The notes under the pieces were generated by a model. It did not search any database. It had not been told where the DNA came from and was given only the letters and a program-made list of their open reading frames with translations. 64,000 nucleotides of DNA from contig NZ_SMFL01000004.1 of assembly GCF_004349265.1 (NCBI RefSeq), forward strand, positions 529,150-593,149, read 5' to 3'. Origin of the DNA: Dyadobacter psychrotolerans (GTDB taxonomy: Bacteria; Bacteroidota; Bacteroidia; Cytophagales; Spirosomataceae). Shown in pieces: positions 42,888 through 51,324 of the stretch (its first letter is position 1; every line of letters begins with the position of its first letter). The position numbers and the translations under genes were made by a program.

Positions 42888-45383
42888 ATGGATCACTCTA
42901 CCTTATCTGCTGATCATCAGCTAAAAGAAACAAATTTTATAAAGAAAAAAAGATTTAGGTTCAAACCATTTTCACGGTTTAACAAGGTATACTTACTGGT
43001 AATAAGCTATATGCTTTTGTTTGCGCCTGCTTCATTTGCATTTACGATATGGTTTGGCGGCGTCAGTAATGACTGGCACACACCGCGCAACTGGTCAAAT
43101 GGTATTCCCGATATAGACGATGACGTTAGAATAAATCCCTTAGCCCAAAACAGATATTCACCCGTCATTACATCTGAGGCTGTTGCCAAAAGTGTAGTGA
43201 TAAATGGAGGCTTTCTTAAAATTACCATTGGCGGGGAACTGGCAGTTTCTGGTTCAGTATCCTGGGGAATAGATAATTCAGGTTCTATAGAAAACAATGG
43301 TACACTGAGCATTAATAATACAGGCCGTGATGGAATTTTGATGAGAACAACAGAGAGCCTTTTCACCAATAAGGGCACTTTAAGTATCGGAAATACTGGT
43401 AACATCGGAACTACGGGGGGGGGTACTACCGGTTCAGGTATTGCTAATTTTGGTAGTTTTGTAAACGAAAGCGGCTCTATTTCCATTAATCGAACATTAA
43501 GTTCAGGGAAATCAATTTTTGCCAGTGCTGCTATCTCCAATGAAGCTTCCTTCATTAATAAGGCCCGCATCAATATCGGAGGGTTTTCCGATGAACTTAA
43601 CGTTGGCATTGGTTTATTGAACATAGGCCCTTCCGGCACTTTTTTTAACCAGGTTGGCGCAATCTTGTCTATCGACCAGGCTAGTGGCGACGGAATAGCC
43701 AATTATACCATTGGAATAATTACCAATCAAGGTGCTATCAGCATTGGGGCGGAAGGAAGTATTAGCGGTTATGGAATACTTAACTCTGCCACTTTCGAAA
43801 ATAACGGCTGTGCAGCCTATTTAAACATTGCATCAGATAATATCATAAATAGTACGGGAACGTTCAACAACTCAGGCACCATCATTGAAAATTCTACCGG
43901 TAATAGCAACATCTACTACAACACGGGTATGGTACAAAACCTGAATGGTGGCAACTTTAATATTAGAATTGGTCCTGGCGCGATCACCACCAATGGACTA
44001 ATATGGAAAGGATGCACCAGCGCGGATTGGAATACTCCGTCTAACTGGAATGTCCATACAGTACCTACGGCAAGCGATGACGTGACTATTGTATACAGAT
44101 ATCTGGATTATAAACCCGTCATAAATATAGCTAACGCGGTCGCAAAGTCAGTCAGTGTGGAAAGCGGAGGTGTCCTTAACATATCTGATGCCGGCATACT
44201 GACGATTAACGTCGGTAATGGTTTTGGTATTTCAAATGCAGGAACAGTAACGAATAATGGCATTCTCAACATCGGTCTCACCACTGGCACCAGCTGGTAC
44301 GGAATAAAAAATGAGGGAACATTCAATCATAACTCCGGGACAATCAATATTGATCATGCTAACCAGGCAGCGCTTTATAATGGTTCCGGCACTTTTACAA
44401 ATCGTGCATCGCTTTTTCTCAAAACGATGGAAACAGCGCCCTATTTGGTAGACTCATACTCAGGTACAATCAGCAACAGTTCAACCGGAACTTTGCATGG
44501 TAGTGGTAAAATTCGATCTGCTTATTTCACTAATGACGGTGGAATCATTTCACTAGGAAATTCGCCTGGGTTATTGGCTTTTGATGGAAATGAAGATTTT
44601 AGCAATAGCACCCTGTCCATGGAAATTAATGGAACAGGTGTTGCAGGTACGGATTACGACCAGGTGGCAGTAAATGGAATAGCGACATTGGGCGGTACTT
44701 TGGCGCTTACTTTCAACCTTCCAATACCTATTGACGGAGATGTAATTACAATTTTAGACGCTACAAAATTATCCGGTACTTTTAATTCGGTAACAGGCTT
44801 GCCAGAGAACTGGACTGTAAAATACAACACACCAAATGCAGGAGAAGTAAGCCTTGTATATTCAAATGTACTGCCCGTAACCCTGGTATACTTCACAGCC
44901 AAAAAACTGGCAGAAGATGTAAAACTTGATTGGCAAACTACCTCAGAAACCAGTAATCAAGGTTTTGGCATTGAGCGCAAACATGATGATGGAAAATGGG
45001 AAAACATCGGATTTATGGATGGCCATGGAACCACAACAGAAAATCGGACTTATTCATTTTTAGATAAAAACCCGTTATCCGGTATGAATTATTACAGGTT
45101 GCGTCAGTTGGATTTTGACGGAAGTGCAGAATTGTCGCGGATTGTTAATGTAGAAACAGAAAGTGCAAACCTGGTAAAAATGTATCCAAATCCTACATCT
45201 GGAATACTGCATATAGAACGTGTAGAGTCCGGTGTGAAAATCTTTGATATTCTTGGCAGACTGGTGATGAATGTAACAATAGTCAATCAAAAAATTGACG
45301 TTTCTAGTCTTCCGGCTGGCTTATACTTCATAGCCGTTATTTCCGAAAACAGGGAAAAATCGATTTCGTTTGTGAAGCAGTAA
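42888..45383 (+). CDS. Adhesin-like secreted protein with T9SS tail
   Basis: 831 codons. A long charged leader (RFRFKPFSRFNK) precedes the signal helix (VYLLVISYMLLFAPASFA). The body is low-complexity beta-helix-like sequence rich in Asn, Gly, Ser and Thr with recurring phrases such as NNGTLSI, NKGTLSIGN and NSGTI. It contains two copies of a cap motif, WFGGVSNDWHTPRNWSNGIP near residue 55 and WKGCTSADWNTPSNWNVHTV near 372, each followed by DDV. An Ig-like stalk (VKLDWQTTSETSNQGFGIER) and a type IX sorting tail (MYPNPTSGILHIE) close it. A run of nine G lies in the coding sequence (43415-43423). The role in adhesion is inferred from architecture. Confidence 0.82.
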   Translation: MDHSTLSADHQLKETNFIKKKRFRFKPFSRFNKVYLLVISYMLLFAPASFAFTIWFGGVSNDWHTPRNWSNGIPDIDDDVRINPLAQNRYSPVITSEAVAKSVVINGGFLKITIGGELAVSGSVSWGIDNSGSIENNGTLSINNTGRDGILMRTTESLFTNKGTLSIGNTGNIGTTGGGTTGSGIANFGSFVNESGSISINRTLSSGKSIFASAAISNEASFINKARINIGGFSDELNVGIGLLNIGPSGTFFNQVGAILSIDQASGDGIANYTIGIITNQGAISIGAEGSISGYGILNSATFENNGCAAYLNIASDNIINSTGTFNNSGTIIENSTGNSNIYYNTGMVQNLNGGNFNIRIGPGAITTNGLIWKGCTSADWNTPSNWNVHTVPTASDDVTIVYRYLDYKPVINIANAVAKSVSVESGGVLNISDAGILTINVGNGFGISNAGTVTNNGILNIGLTTGTSWYGIKNEGTFNHNSGTINIDHANQAALYNGSGTFTNRASLFLKTMETAPYLVDSYSGTISNSSTGTLHGSGKIRSAYFTNDGGIISLGNSPGLLAFDGNEDFSNSTLSMEINGTGVAGTDYDQVAVNGIATLGGTLALTFNLPIPIDGDVITILDATKLSGTFNSVTGLPENWTVKYNTPNAGEVSLVYSNVLPVTLVYFTAKKLAEDVKLDWQTTSETSNQGFGIERKHDDGKWENIGFMDGHGTTTENRTYSFLDKNPLSGMNYYRLRQLDFDGSAELSRIVNVETESANLVKMYPNPTSGILHIERVESGVKIFDILGRLVMNVTIVNQKIDVSSLPAGLYFIAVISENREKSISFVKQ
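43415..43423 (+). repeat. Run of nine G inside the adhesin-like gene
   Basis: Reads ACG GGG GGG GGT in frame (Thr-Gly-Gly-Gly). A one-base slip would shift the frame about 176 codons into the protein. I noticed no other G run of this length in the window. Confidence 0.8.
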
Positions 45384-45449
45384 GCAGTTCGAATTTGAAT
45401 AATATACTTTACATTTTAACATCACAATTAATATCTAAACCTTGCCGAC

Positions 45450-45863
45450 ATGACTCCGGAAGAAAACAAGAAATTTATGAATGACTTTATCGAGAAAGTC
45501 ATCAATAAGAAAAATTTAGATGCGGCCAACGAGCTCGTCTCCGAAGATTTTATTGAAGAAGTGCCGTTTCCCGGGCAGGGACCAGGTAGGGAAGGATTGA
45601 AATTTGTACTTAATTCGATGTTTACCGGATTTTCGGATATGATCTGGACAATCGATGAACAAATTGCCGAGGGGGAAAAGGTGGTAACCCGGTTTACCTG
45701 GACAGGAACACACCAGGGGGAATTTATGGGAATACCTGCAACCGGCAAAAAAGTGGAAGTTTGGGGTGTAGTAATCGACGTTGTCAGGAACGGATTATTT
45801 TCAGAAAGCCGGATGATCATGGATTCGGTTGGACTTTTGCAGCAATTGGGTGTGATGCCATAA
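45450..45863 (+). CDS. Ester cyclase / SnoaL-like polyketide cyclase-fold protein
   Basis: 137 codons, cytoplasmic. It has the SnoaL pattern: NDFIEKVINKKNLDAANELV, then FIEEVPFPGQGPGREGLKFV, and the core TRFTWTGTHQGEFMGIPATG with a conserved His-Gln-Gly-Glu-Phe. It ends in GLLQQLGVMP, as these proteins often do. In antibiotic pathways the fold catalyses aldol ring closure. In most bacteria it is a small protein of unknown substrate. It is the last plus-strand gene before the tRNA region and has its own terminator at 45947. Confidence 0.87.
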   Translation: MTPEENKKFMNDFIEKVINKKNLDAANELVSEDFIEEVPFPGQGPGREGLKFVLNSMFTGFSDMIWTIDEQIAEGEKVVTRFTWTGTHQGEFMGIPATGKKVEVWGVVIDVVRNGLFSESRMIMDSVGLLQQLGVMP

Positions 45864-45946
45864 GTTGAGGAAAAGCGAGGAAGAGCTGATCATCCAGGAT
45901 ACCGCCTACTGTGCAGTCAACGCTCTTAATGACCAGTCCAGTAGAT

Positions 45947-45982
45947 AAACCGTCGCGATGTCCGTGTACGGTTTATTTTTTC
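45947..45982 (+). terminator. Terminator after the ester cyclase-like gene
   Basis: AAACCGT and ACGGTTT arms (7 base pairs, 14-base loop), directly followed by ATTTTTTT. Confidence 0.65.
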
Positions 45983-46042
45983 CATAATTTTAATAACCAG
46001 TACTAAGAGATTATGTCCGCATTTATAAAATGACTTTCCAGA

Positions 46043-46260
46043 TCACCTTTTTAGCTTGCCAATATTTTGGTTAGTGATTTTTGCTTCGGTGACAAGTTTA
46101 AATTTGTTGTACTACAAATTAGAAGAAGTTTTTCGGACCAATGAAATTTCTTCATCAACACCTTCAATAGCGATTCTGGCGTAGATTGGAGCCCTGCAAT
46201 CTCATTAGCTTTGGCCTTAATTAGCCAAAACAGGATTGAGAGTTTCTGATTATTTTTCAT
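46043..46260 (-). pseudogene. Remnant of a tyrosine integrase N-terminus
   Basis: The ATG ending at 46260 starts MKNNQKLSILFWLIKAKANE, the usual opening of the Arm DNA-binding domain of Bacteroidota tyrosine integrases. Shifting one frame shortly after gives RAPIYARIAIEGVDEEISLV then RKTSSNL. In that frame a TAG replaces the expected Trp, and the sequence continues YNKFKLVTEAKITNQNIG before a final stop. A frameshift and a nonsense change are therefore both visible, and the core-binding and catalytic domains (Arg...Tyr) are absent. It reads away from the tRNA-Lys 3' end, which starts 241 bases off, as an element integrated at a tRNA would. Confidence 0.75.
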
Positions 46261-46471
46261 TGTTCACACTGTTTAAGTTGTCAAATGGTTTTCTCCGGCA
46301 GAGCCGGGGCCAACACATTGATTTCCGAAACATCTGCTCACAAAAGTCTCTATCGGAAAATCTGTTACCTAATTTAGGGATTTCGAATTGTAACTGAATA
46401 GGTAACCGAATACCTTGATTCAGAATGAACTGCTTTTTACAAAAATGACTGATTATTAGATCATTATAAAC

Positions 46472-46493
46472 AAAAAAAACGCCTCAAAAGGCG
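46472..46493 (-). terminator. Terminator of the tRNA-Lys transcript
   Basis: On the minus strand CGCCT-TTTG-AGGCG forms a 5-base-pair stem followed by eight T, starting eight bases after the tRNA 3' end. Confidence 0.75.
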
Positions 46494-46500
46494 CTTTTAG

Positions 46501-46573
46501 TGATCCCGCTGGGATTCGAACCCAGGACCCATACATTAAAAGTGTATTGCTCTACCAGCTGAGCTACGGAATC
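46501..46573 (-). tRNA. tRNA-Lys (anticodon TTT)
   Basis: Full cloverleaf by eye: acceptor GATTCCG/CGGGATC with discriminator A, D arm GCTCAGCTGGTAGAGC, anticodon stem ATACA/TGTAT around CTTTTAA (anticodon TTT), five-base variable loop GGGTC, and T arm CTGGG-TTCGAAT-CCCAG. The 3' CCA is not encoded. A terminator follows and a promoter lies about 190 bases upstream. The 3' end borders the integrase remnant, which suggests past use as an attachment site. Confidence 0.96.
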
Positions 46574-47036
46574 ATTATACGTTATCTATGTCCGATTAAA
46601 ACCGGTTAAACTATTCAACCTTATATCTAATATTCAATTTTCAGATGTGGGATTCGGGGAGAATCTTTTTACTCGAATACTGTACTTGAAGTACAAATTG
46701 TTGTAGTCATCAGGAAGCCAACTGAACACTTGATAAGATGTGCTTCGTTTGTCACATTGTTATCGTGGTGCAAAAGTAGGATTATTGTGGTACAATGCAA
46801 ATTTATATCATATATTTTTTTCTTCCTTTTAGTCCATTTGGCTTTAATTGGCTGTTTTTTAGAATTTTAAATATTGAAAAGAAGTGAAAAAAATTTCTGG
46901 ATACTTGTGTTGACTTGGTTCGATATACATTTCTTCTCACTTAAATAGGGTACCAAGCAAGCGACCGAAGACTTTTTCGGTAATGGAATAATAATTGAGG
47001 GAAGCGGCTAAGTGACATTTAGCACCAAAATTGATT
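46574..47036. other. Gap between tRNA-Lys and the DUF1810 gene
   Basis: About 460 bases. It holds the tRNA promoter at 46771-46801 and a long AT-rich part with no convincing gene. Confidence 0.5.
46771..46801 (-). promoter_or_regulatory. Promoter reading toward tRNA-Lys
   Basis: On the minus strand TTTG, 19 bases, then TACTTTTG: an exact match to the Bacteroidota vegetative consensus TTTG-N19-TAnnTTTG. Transcription would start near 46764, leaving a leader of about 190 bases before the mature tRNA. Confidence 0.65.
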
Positions 47037-47462
47037 ATGAAACCAGAGAACAGTTTAGAGCGATTTCTGAAAGCACAGGAGCGCGACTACCATACCGCGC
47101 TTGCAGAGATCAGAAACGGCAGAAAGCAAAGTCATTGGATATGGTATATTTTTCCGCAGATTGCTGGATTAGGATTTAGCAGCACCTCCGCATTTTACGC
47201 TATTCAAAACAAAACTGAAGCTGAAAGTTATTGGTCGCATCCGGTTTTGGGCGGCAGATTAAAAGAAGTGTCAAATGCAGTTTTAGGTATACAGGGAAAG
47301 ACGGCAATTCAAATTATGGGTAGTCCGGATGATCTGAAACTGCGGTCCAGTATGACGCTGTTTAGTTTGGTCGAAAATGCAGATCCTGTTTTCCAGGCCG
47401 TTCTGGATAAATATTTCAACGGAAAGCCGGACCAGAAAACCATTGCACTGATACGAAATTAG
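47037..47462 (+). CDS. DUF1810 protein
   Basis: 141 codons from the ATG at 47037. A TTG two codons earlier is less likely. It carries the family signature from end to end: LERFLKAQERDYHTALAEIR, GRKQSHWIWYIFPQIAGLGF, SWSHPVLGGRL-like spacing in YWSHPVLGGRLKEVSNAVL, and DLKLRSSMTLFSLVEN. The family is common in bacteria and fungi, is cytoplasmic and has no agreed function. It stands alone and shares a bidirectional terminator with the protease gene that converges on it. Confidence 0.9.
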   Translation: MKPENSLERFLKAQERDYHTALAEIRNGRKQSHWIWYIFPQIAGLGFSSTSAFYAIQNKTEAESYWSHPVLGGRLKEVSNAVLGIQGKTAIQIMGSPDDLKLRSSMTLFSLVENADPVFQAVLDKYFNGKPDQKTIALIRN

Positions 47463-47493
47463 GTGATATCTGATCTTAGATTAACGATAAAAG

Positions 47494-47522
47494 GCCGCCA
47501 GGGGGCTTCCCAGGCGGCTTTT
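47494..47522. terminator. Bidirectional terminator
   Basis: GCCGCCAGGG and CCCAGGCGGC pair over ten positions with one mismatch. TTTT follows on the plus strand and CTTTTA on the minus strand. It lies between two converging genes. Confidence 0.8.
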
Positions 47523-47538
47523 GGTCGTAAGTGGGTTC

Positions 47539-49098
47539 TTAGTGAATATTGTCGTTGGCGGTGATGTGACTTGCACCATTCCAGCCGGCAGACAAATAGG
47601 TACGATATCCCTCGTTATCCACTCTATATAAATAATCACCATTGATCACGTATATGTTCCCGTCAAATCCTGTTAACTGGGCGCTGTTTGCCCAGGAATT
47701 GTAGTCAACCTGTGCAGAATAGCCATTCATCGGATAGATTTTGAACAGAAAGGTCTTGGTTAGAAACCACAATGTCTGATTTATTGCTGCCGTCTCCTTT
47801 ACGCCCAGATATCCACTGGCGACAGCTACGTAAACGCCGGTTTCAGGTGTGACTCTGTAAAGAACATCTCCGCTAACTATATATAAGAATCCATAGCATG
47901 CACTCATGGAAGTTGCAGGAAGCCAGATTTGCCCGCCCACGTTGGTTGAAACACCCGTAGTTGTATTGATCCTCAATAAGTTGCCATTTTTGATAACATA
48001 GAGGTCACCTTTGTACATGGCCATTTGTTTGGTGCCGCTGTAGTCATGTGCAAGGGCCGTAACTTTTCCGTTAAATTTATTGGTTTTCCAAATATTGTCC
48101 ACCCTCACTGCATAAATGAAGTTTGCATCGGAAGTAACCGCCTCTGTTCCACCCCACGCGCTTCCGATTTCTGTTTTCAGTCCGTTGCTTGCATTTACAG
48201 CATAAAGGCGGTCGTTCAACGTCACATACAGGTTTGCATACATTACCGTTATGCACCGGATATCCTGGGTAGATAAATGATCTCTTTGAACACCAAATAT
48301 TTTTCCGTTTGCCAGAGTCATCGTTGCCTTACCATTATTCGAATACGCGTAAGGATCCAGCATCATAACAGATCCTATATCCATCACATCAAAATCGAAA
48401 CCAGCAAGCCCTTTTGCCTGGTAAGTCTGGAAGTTATGCTGCGCTGCCGGCGCAACATTTGCAAGATTAATGTTAATGAACTGATCGCGGTCAGTACGGG
48501 TATGCTCGTGAAAAAGTCCAACGGTATGGCCAATTTCATGAAGTACATTTCCTGCTGTAAAGCCACCTCCCAACTCAATAAATTGTTGTCCGCCGATCAT
48601 GCCAACGGATGAAGAAAAACCTCTGGCCGGTGTAAAAGTTACATAATTGGCCTGGGTGGTTCTTAGTACAAATTTCAGCGGGGTATTGTTTTGTACGTGC
48701 GTGATTGCCTGCTGAACAAGATCCTTATTTGAAAGTGCCCGGTCGATGGTGTAGTAAACAGTGTTATTTGTCCAGCGCTCTGTCGACAGACTGGTGCCTG
48801 TTGCTGCTTCGCGGGCTTTAGAGGCTTCACCTGCCAGCTGATCGGGTGTTAAAATAATATCTCCCTCAAAAACTGCCCGGCCATATACTTCCGAGTAGCT
48901 GATTGTTTGCCCAAAAAGCTTACCTTTTTTTAAAATTCCATAATCGCCCGGGTAAGCCTCTTCTGTTTTGATGTTATCTGACAGGTTTGGCGAAATACCC
49001 GGTTCGCCGTTTTGGTCTTCGATATTTTTGCAGGAAATCAGGTAAATTGAGGTTAATAAAACAAAGCTTATTCTGGCTAAAACATAAATCCTTTTCAT
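47539..49098 (-). CDS. Astacin-type (M12A) metalloprotease lipoprotein with C-terminal propeller
   Basis: 519 codons. A lipoprotein signal with lipobox LISC (Cys23) places it in an outer membrane leaflet. The catalytic domain (about 108-290) opens with RWTNNTVYYTIDRAL and has the zinc site VLHEIGHTVGLFHEHTRTDR, with His187, Glu188, His191 and His197. The astacin Met-turn is present as IGSVMMLDPYAYS. The C-terminal 230 residues are repeats about 40 long (YAVNASNGL, YVINGNLLR-like, YRVDNEGYR), consistent with a small propeller that may bind substrate. It would cleave proteins outside the cell. No inhibitor or partner gene adjoins it. Confidence 0.92.
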   Translation of the reverse strand: MKRIYVLARISFVLLTSIYLISCKNIEDQNGEPGISPNLSDNIKTEEAYPGDYGILKKGKLFGQTISYSEVYGRAVFEGDIILTPDQLAGEASKAREAATGTSLSTERWTNNTVYYTIDRALSNKDLVQQAITHVQNNTPLKFVLRTTQANYVTFTPARGFSSSVGMIGGQQFIELGGGFTAGNVLHEIGHTVGLFHEHTRTDRDQFININLANVAPAAQHNFQTYQAKGLAGFDFDVMDIGSVMMLDPYAYSNNGKATMTLANGKIFGVQRDHLSTQDIRCITVMYANLYVTLNDRLYAVNASNGLKTEIGSAWGGTEAVTSDANFIYAVRVDNIWKTNKFNGKVTALAHDYSGTKQMAMYKGDLYVIKNGNLLRINTTTGVSTNVGGQIWLPATSMSACYGFLYIVSGDVLYRVTPETGVYVAVASGYLGVKETAAINQTLWFLTKTFLFKIYPMNGYSAQVDYNSWANSAQLTGFDGNIYVINGDYLYRVDNEGYRTYLSAGWNGASHITANDNIH

Positions 49099-49156
49099 GA
49101 TTGCTGTGATTTAAAAGTTAATCTTGACAAGAACAGACGGTGGAATTGCTGTTGGT

Positions 49157-49164
49157 CAAAAGTA
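49157..49164 (-). promoter_or_regulatory. Candidate -7 promoter element of the protease gene
   Basis: TACTTTTG on the minus strand, 58 bases before the start codon. The -33 element is unclear. Confidence 0.45.
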
Positions 49165-49459
49165 GGGCAGGGAGCCACGCTAACTTGAAACTAATCGGTG
49201 AAGGGCGCCAGTAAATCGCTGAATGTAATCTACGGGAGATTTTTGGGTAAAAAAACGGAAGTACTGACTGGAAATAGCCGGGCTTTGCATCGAATTATAA
49301 ATACTCTTTTAATTGATAAGCTGATCATTTCCCTTTTACACTGTAAGCCAACAGCTAACCTGGAATCAAAATTTACTATTTACAAAACACCAAATAAGTT
49401 GATCAACACAACCATGGAAAGACGCTTGTAACATATCTTTGATTAAACAAATCACCAAA

Positions 49460-50218
49460 ATGATGAAAACCAGGCTAACACTTTTATTAATGATCATTTG
49501 CGCCGCTTCTTGGGCACAGCTTCCGGCTGCGGATGAGGTAAAAACTTCAAAAGGCCCCTTGAAAATTCAGCCGCTCAACCACGCAACTTTGGCGCTGACC
49601 TGGAACGGCAAGACGATTTACGCGGACCCCTATGAAGGTGCTAAAACCTTTGAAGGTGTAGCTGCTCCGGATCTTGTTCTTATCACCGACATTCATGGTG
49701 ATCACTTTGACCCGGCTACGCTGGAAGCACTTGATCTGTCGAAAGCAATACTTGTGGTACCGCAGGCAGTAGCGGATAAGATGTCTGAAAAATTAAAGTC
49801 CATGGTAGTGATCGTTAACAACGGACAGACCATCAATAAGCTGGGTATTTCTATTACGGCCATCCCGATGTATAACCTTCCCGAGGCGGCAGATGCAAAA
49901 CACACAAAAGGGAGAGGAAATGGTTATGTCCTGAAAATGGGTGATAAAACCATTTATATCAGTGGGGACACAGCTGGCATTCCGGAAATGCGGTCGCTAA
50001 ACAACATCGATGTTGCTTTCGTTTGTATGAATCTTCCCTATACGATGGATGTAACCGAAGCAGCTTCTGCGGTTCTTGACTTCAAACCTAAAATCGTTTA
50101 TCCTTATCACTATCGCGGAGCAAACGGATTCAGCGACACGGAAGCTTTTAAGAAAACCGTGAATACCACCAACGCTTCCATTGATGTACGGTTGCGTAAC
50201 TGGTATCCGAAAAAGTAA
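49460..50218 (+). CDS. Secreted MBL-fold (UlaG-like) metallo-hydrolase
   Basis: 252 codons from the ATG at 49460. The next codon but one from the signal helix (49463) is also ATG, and the TTG at 49439 is unlikely. A signal peptide MMKTRLTLLLMIICAASWAQ exports it. The UlaG-like fold shows LNHATLALTWNGKTIYADPY and the metal loop LITDIHGDHFDPATL, in which the first His of HxHxDH is Asp, then IYISGDTAGIPEM and VYPYHYRGANGFSD. UlaG is an ascorbate-6-phosphate lactonase, but the periplasmic members have no established substrate. It is a single gene. Confidence 0.88.
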   Translation: MMKTRLTLLLMIICAASWAQLPAADEVKTSKGPLKIQPLNHATLALTWNGKTIYADPYEGAKTFEGVAAPDLVLITDIHGDHFDPATLEALDLSKAILVVPQAVADKMSEKLKSMVVIVNNGQTINKLGISITAIPMYNLPEAADAKHTKGRGNGYVLKMGDKTIYISGDTAGIPEMRSLNNIDVAFVCMNLPYTMDVTEAASAVLDFKPKIVYPYHYRGANGFSDTEAFKKTVNTTNASIDVRLRNWYPKK

Positions 50219-50416
50219 CTTTGTCTAATTTGGGATCCAGCCTTATCAGGTTTTTTTGTTGAAAGCGAGACAGATTTATGGTCTTTGGCGAATAGAAATT
50301 ATACCAGAATTTTAGTCAATCTTTTAACAAAAGAGACAAACAGGCTATTTGGAGGGCTATTTGTTCCTGAAATAAGCTATCTTGTCAGAACTTAATTTAA
50401 CCATTCAACAACAAAT

Positions 50417-51238
50417 ATGGCTACGATCACTTTAAAAGACGATACTGAAATTTACTACAAAGACTGGGGAACTGGCCAACCGATTGTATTTCACCACGGC
50501 TGGCCATTATCGGGCGACGACTGGGATGCGCAAATGATGTTTTTCCTTGGCAAAGGATACCGGGTTATCGCCCACGACCGCAGAGGACATGGCAGATCTA
50601 CCCAAACTTCCGGTGGTCATGACATGGATACTTACGCTGCCGACGTTGCAGAACTGACAGAGGCACTTGATTTGAAAAATGCCATTCATGTTGGCCATTC
50701 AACAGGTGGGGGAGAGGTAATTCGGTATGTTGCGAAATATGGCAAGGATCGTGTTGCAAAAGCGGTGTTAGTAAGTGCTGTTACGCCAATCATGGCTCAA
50801 ACGGAAAGCAATCCGGATGGTATTCCAATGTCTGTATTTGATGAGATACGGGAAGGAACTGCTACGAAAAGGCCGCAATACTTTAAAGATTTCCCTGTGG
50901 CATTTTATGGTTATAACCGTGAAGGTGCCAAAGTTTCACAAGGGATTCAGGATAACTGGTGGCGTCAGGGAATGATGGGAGCAATTAATGCGCATACCGA
51001 ATGTATCAAGGCTTTCTCGGAAACCGATTTTACCGAAGATCTGAAAAGTGTTGATGTGCCTGTATTGATCCTGCATGGTGAAGACGATCAGATTGTTCCT
51101 TTTGAGCTTACTGCTGTGAAAGCTGCGAAACTTGTTAAAAACGGAAAGCTTATTTCTTATCCGGGCTTCCCGCACGGAATGCCAACAACCGAAGCAGAAA
51201 CGATCAACAAAGATCTTTTGGCTTTTATTGAAGCCTGA
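50417..51238 (+). CDS. Alpha/beta hydrolase, non-haem chloroperoxidase type
   Basis: 273 codons, cytoplasmic. The triad is complete: the nucleophile in HVGHSTGGGEVIRY, Asp in LHGEDDQIVPF and His in YPGFPHGMPTTEAE. FHHGWPLSGDDWDAQMMFFL and AHDRRGHGRSTQTSGGHDMD are diagnostic of the cofactor-free haloperoxidase/perhydrolase group, which make peracids and hydrolyse esters or lactones. The halogenation reported for them is a by-reaction. It stands alone, with a long bidirectional hairpin separating it from the thiol peroxidase gene that converges on it. Confidence 0.9.
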   Translation: MATITLKDDTEIYYKDWGTGQPIVFHHGWPLSGDDWDAQMMFFLGKGYRVIAHDRRGHGRSTQTSGGHDMDTYAADVAELTEALDLKNAIHVGHSTGGGEVIRYVAKYGKDRVAKAVLVSAVTPIMAQTESNPDGIPMSVFDEIREGTATKRPQYFKDFPVAFYGYNREGAKVSQGIQDNWWRQGMMGAINAHTECIKAFSETDFTEDLKSVDVPVLILHGEDDQIVPFELTAVKAAKLVKNGKLISYPGFPHGMPTTEAETINKDLLAFIEA

Positions 51239-51266
51239 TCATAGTATCTGAGAATTAAGAAAAAAC

Positions 51267-51311
51267 AACCCTGTGCTGCTCGTTTGATTCCGGACGAGAT
51301 AGCACAGGGTT
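51267..51311. terminator. Long bidirectional terminator hairpin
   Basis: Arms AACCCTGTGCT and AGCACAGGGTT (11 base pairs), with an inner CTCGT/ACGAG pair. A-rich and T-rich sequence flanks both ends, between two converging genes. Confidence 0.82.
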
Positions 51312-51324
51312 TGTTATAATGATC

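Noticed and set aside
49198..49431. 77-codon frame upstream of the secreted metallo-hydrolase
   Set aside because: GTG start, no ribosome site, no recognisable domain, and it fills the promoter regions of two divergent genes.
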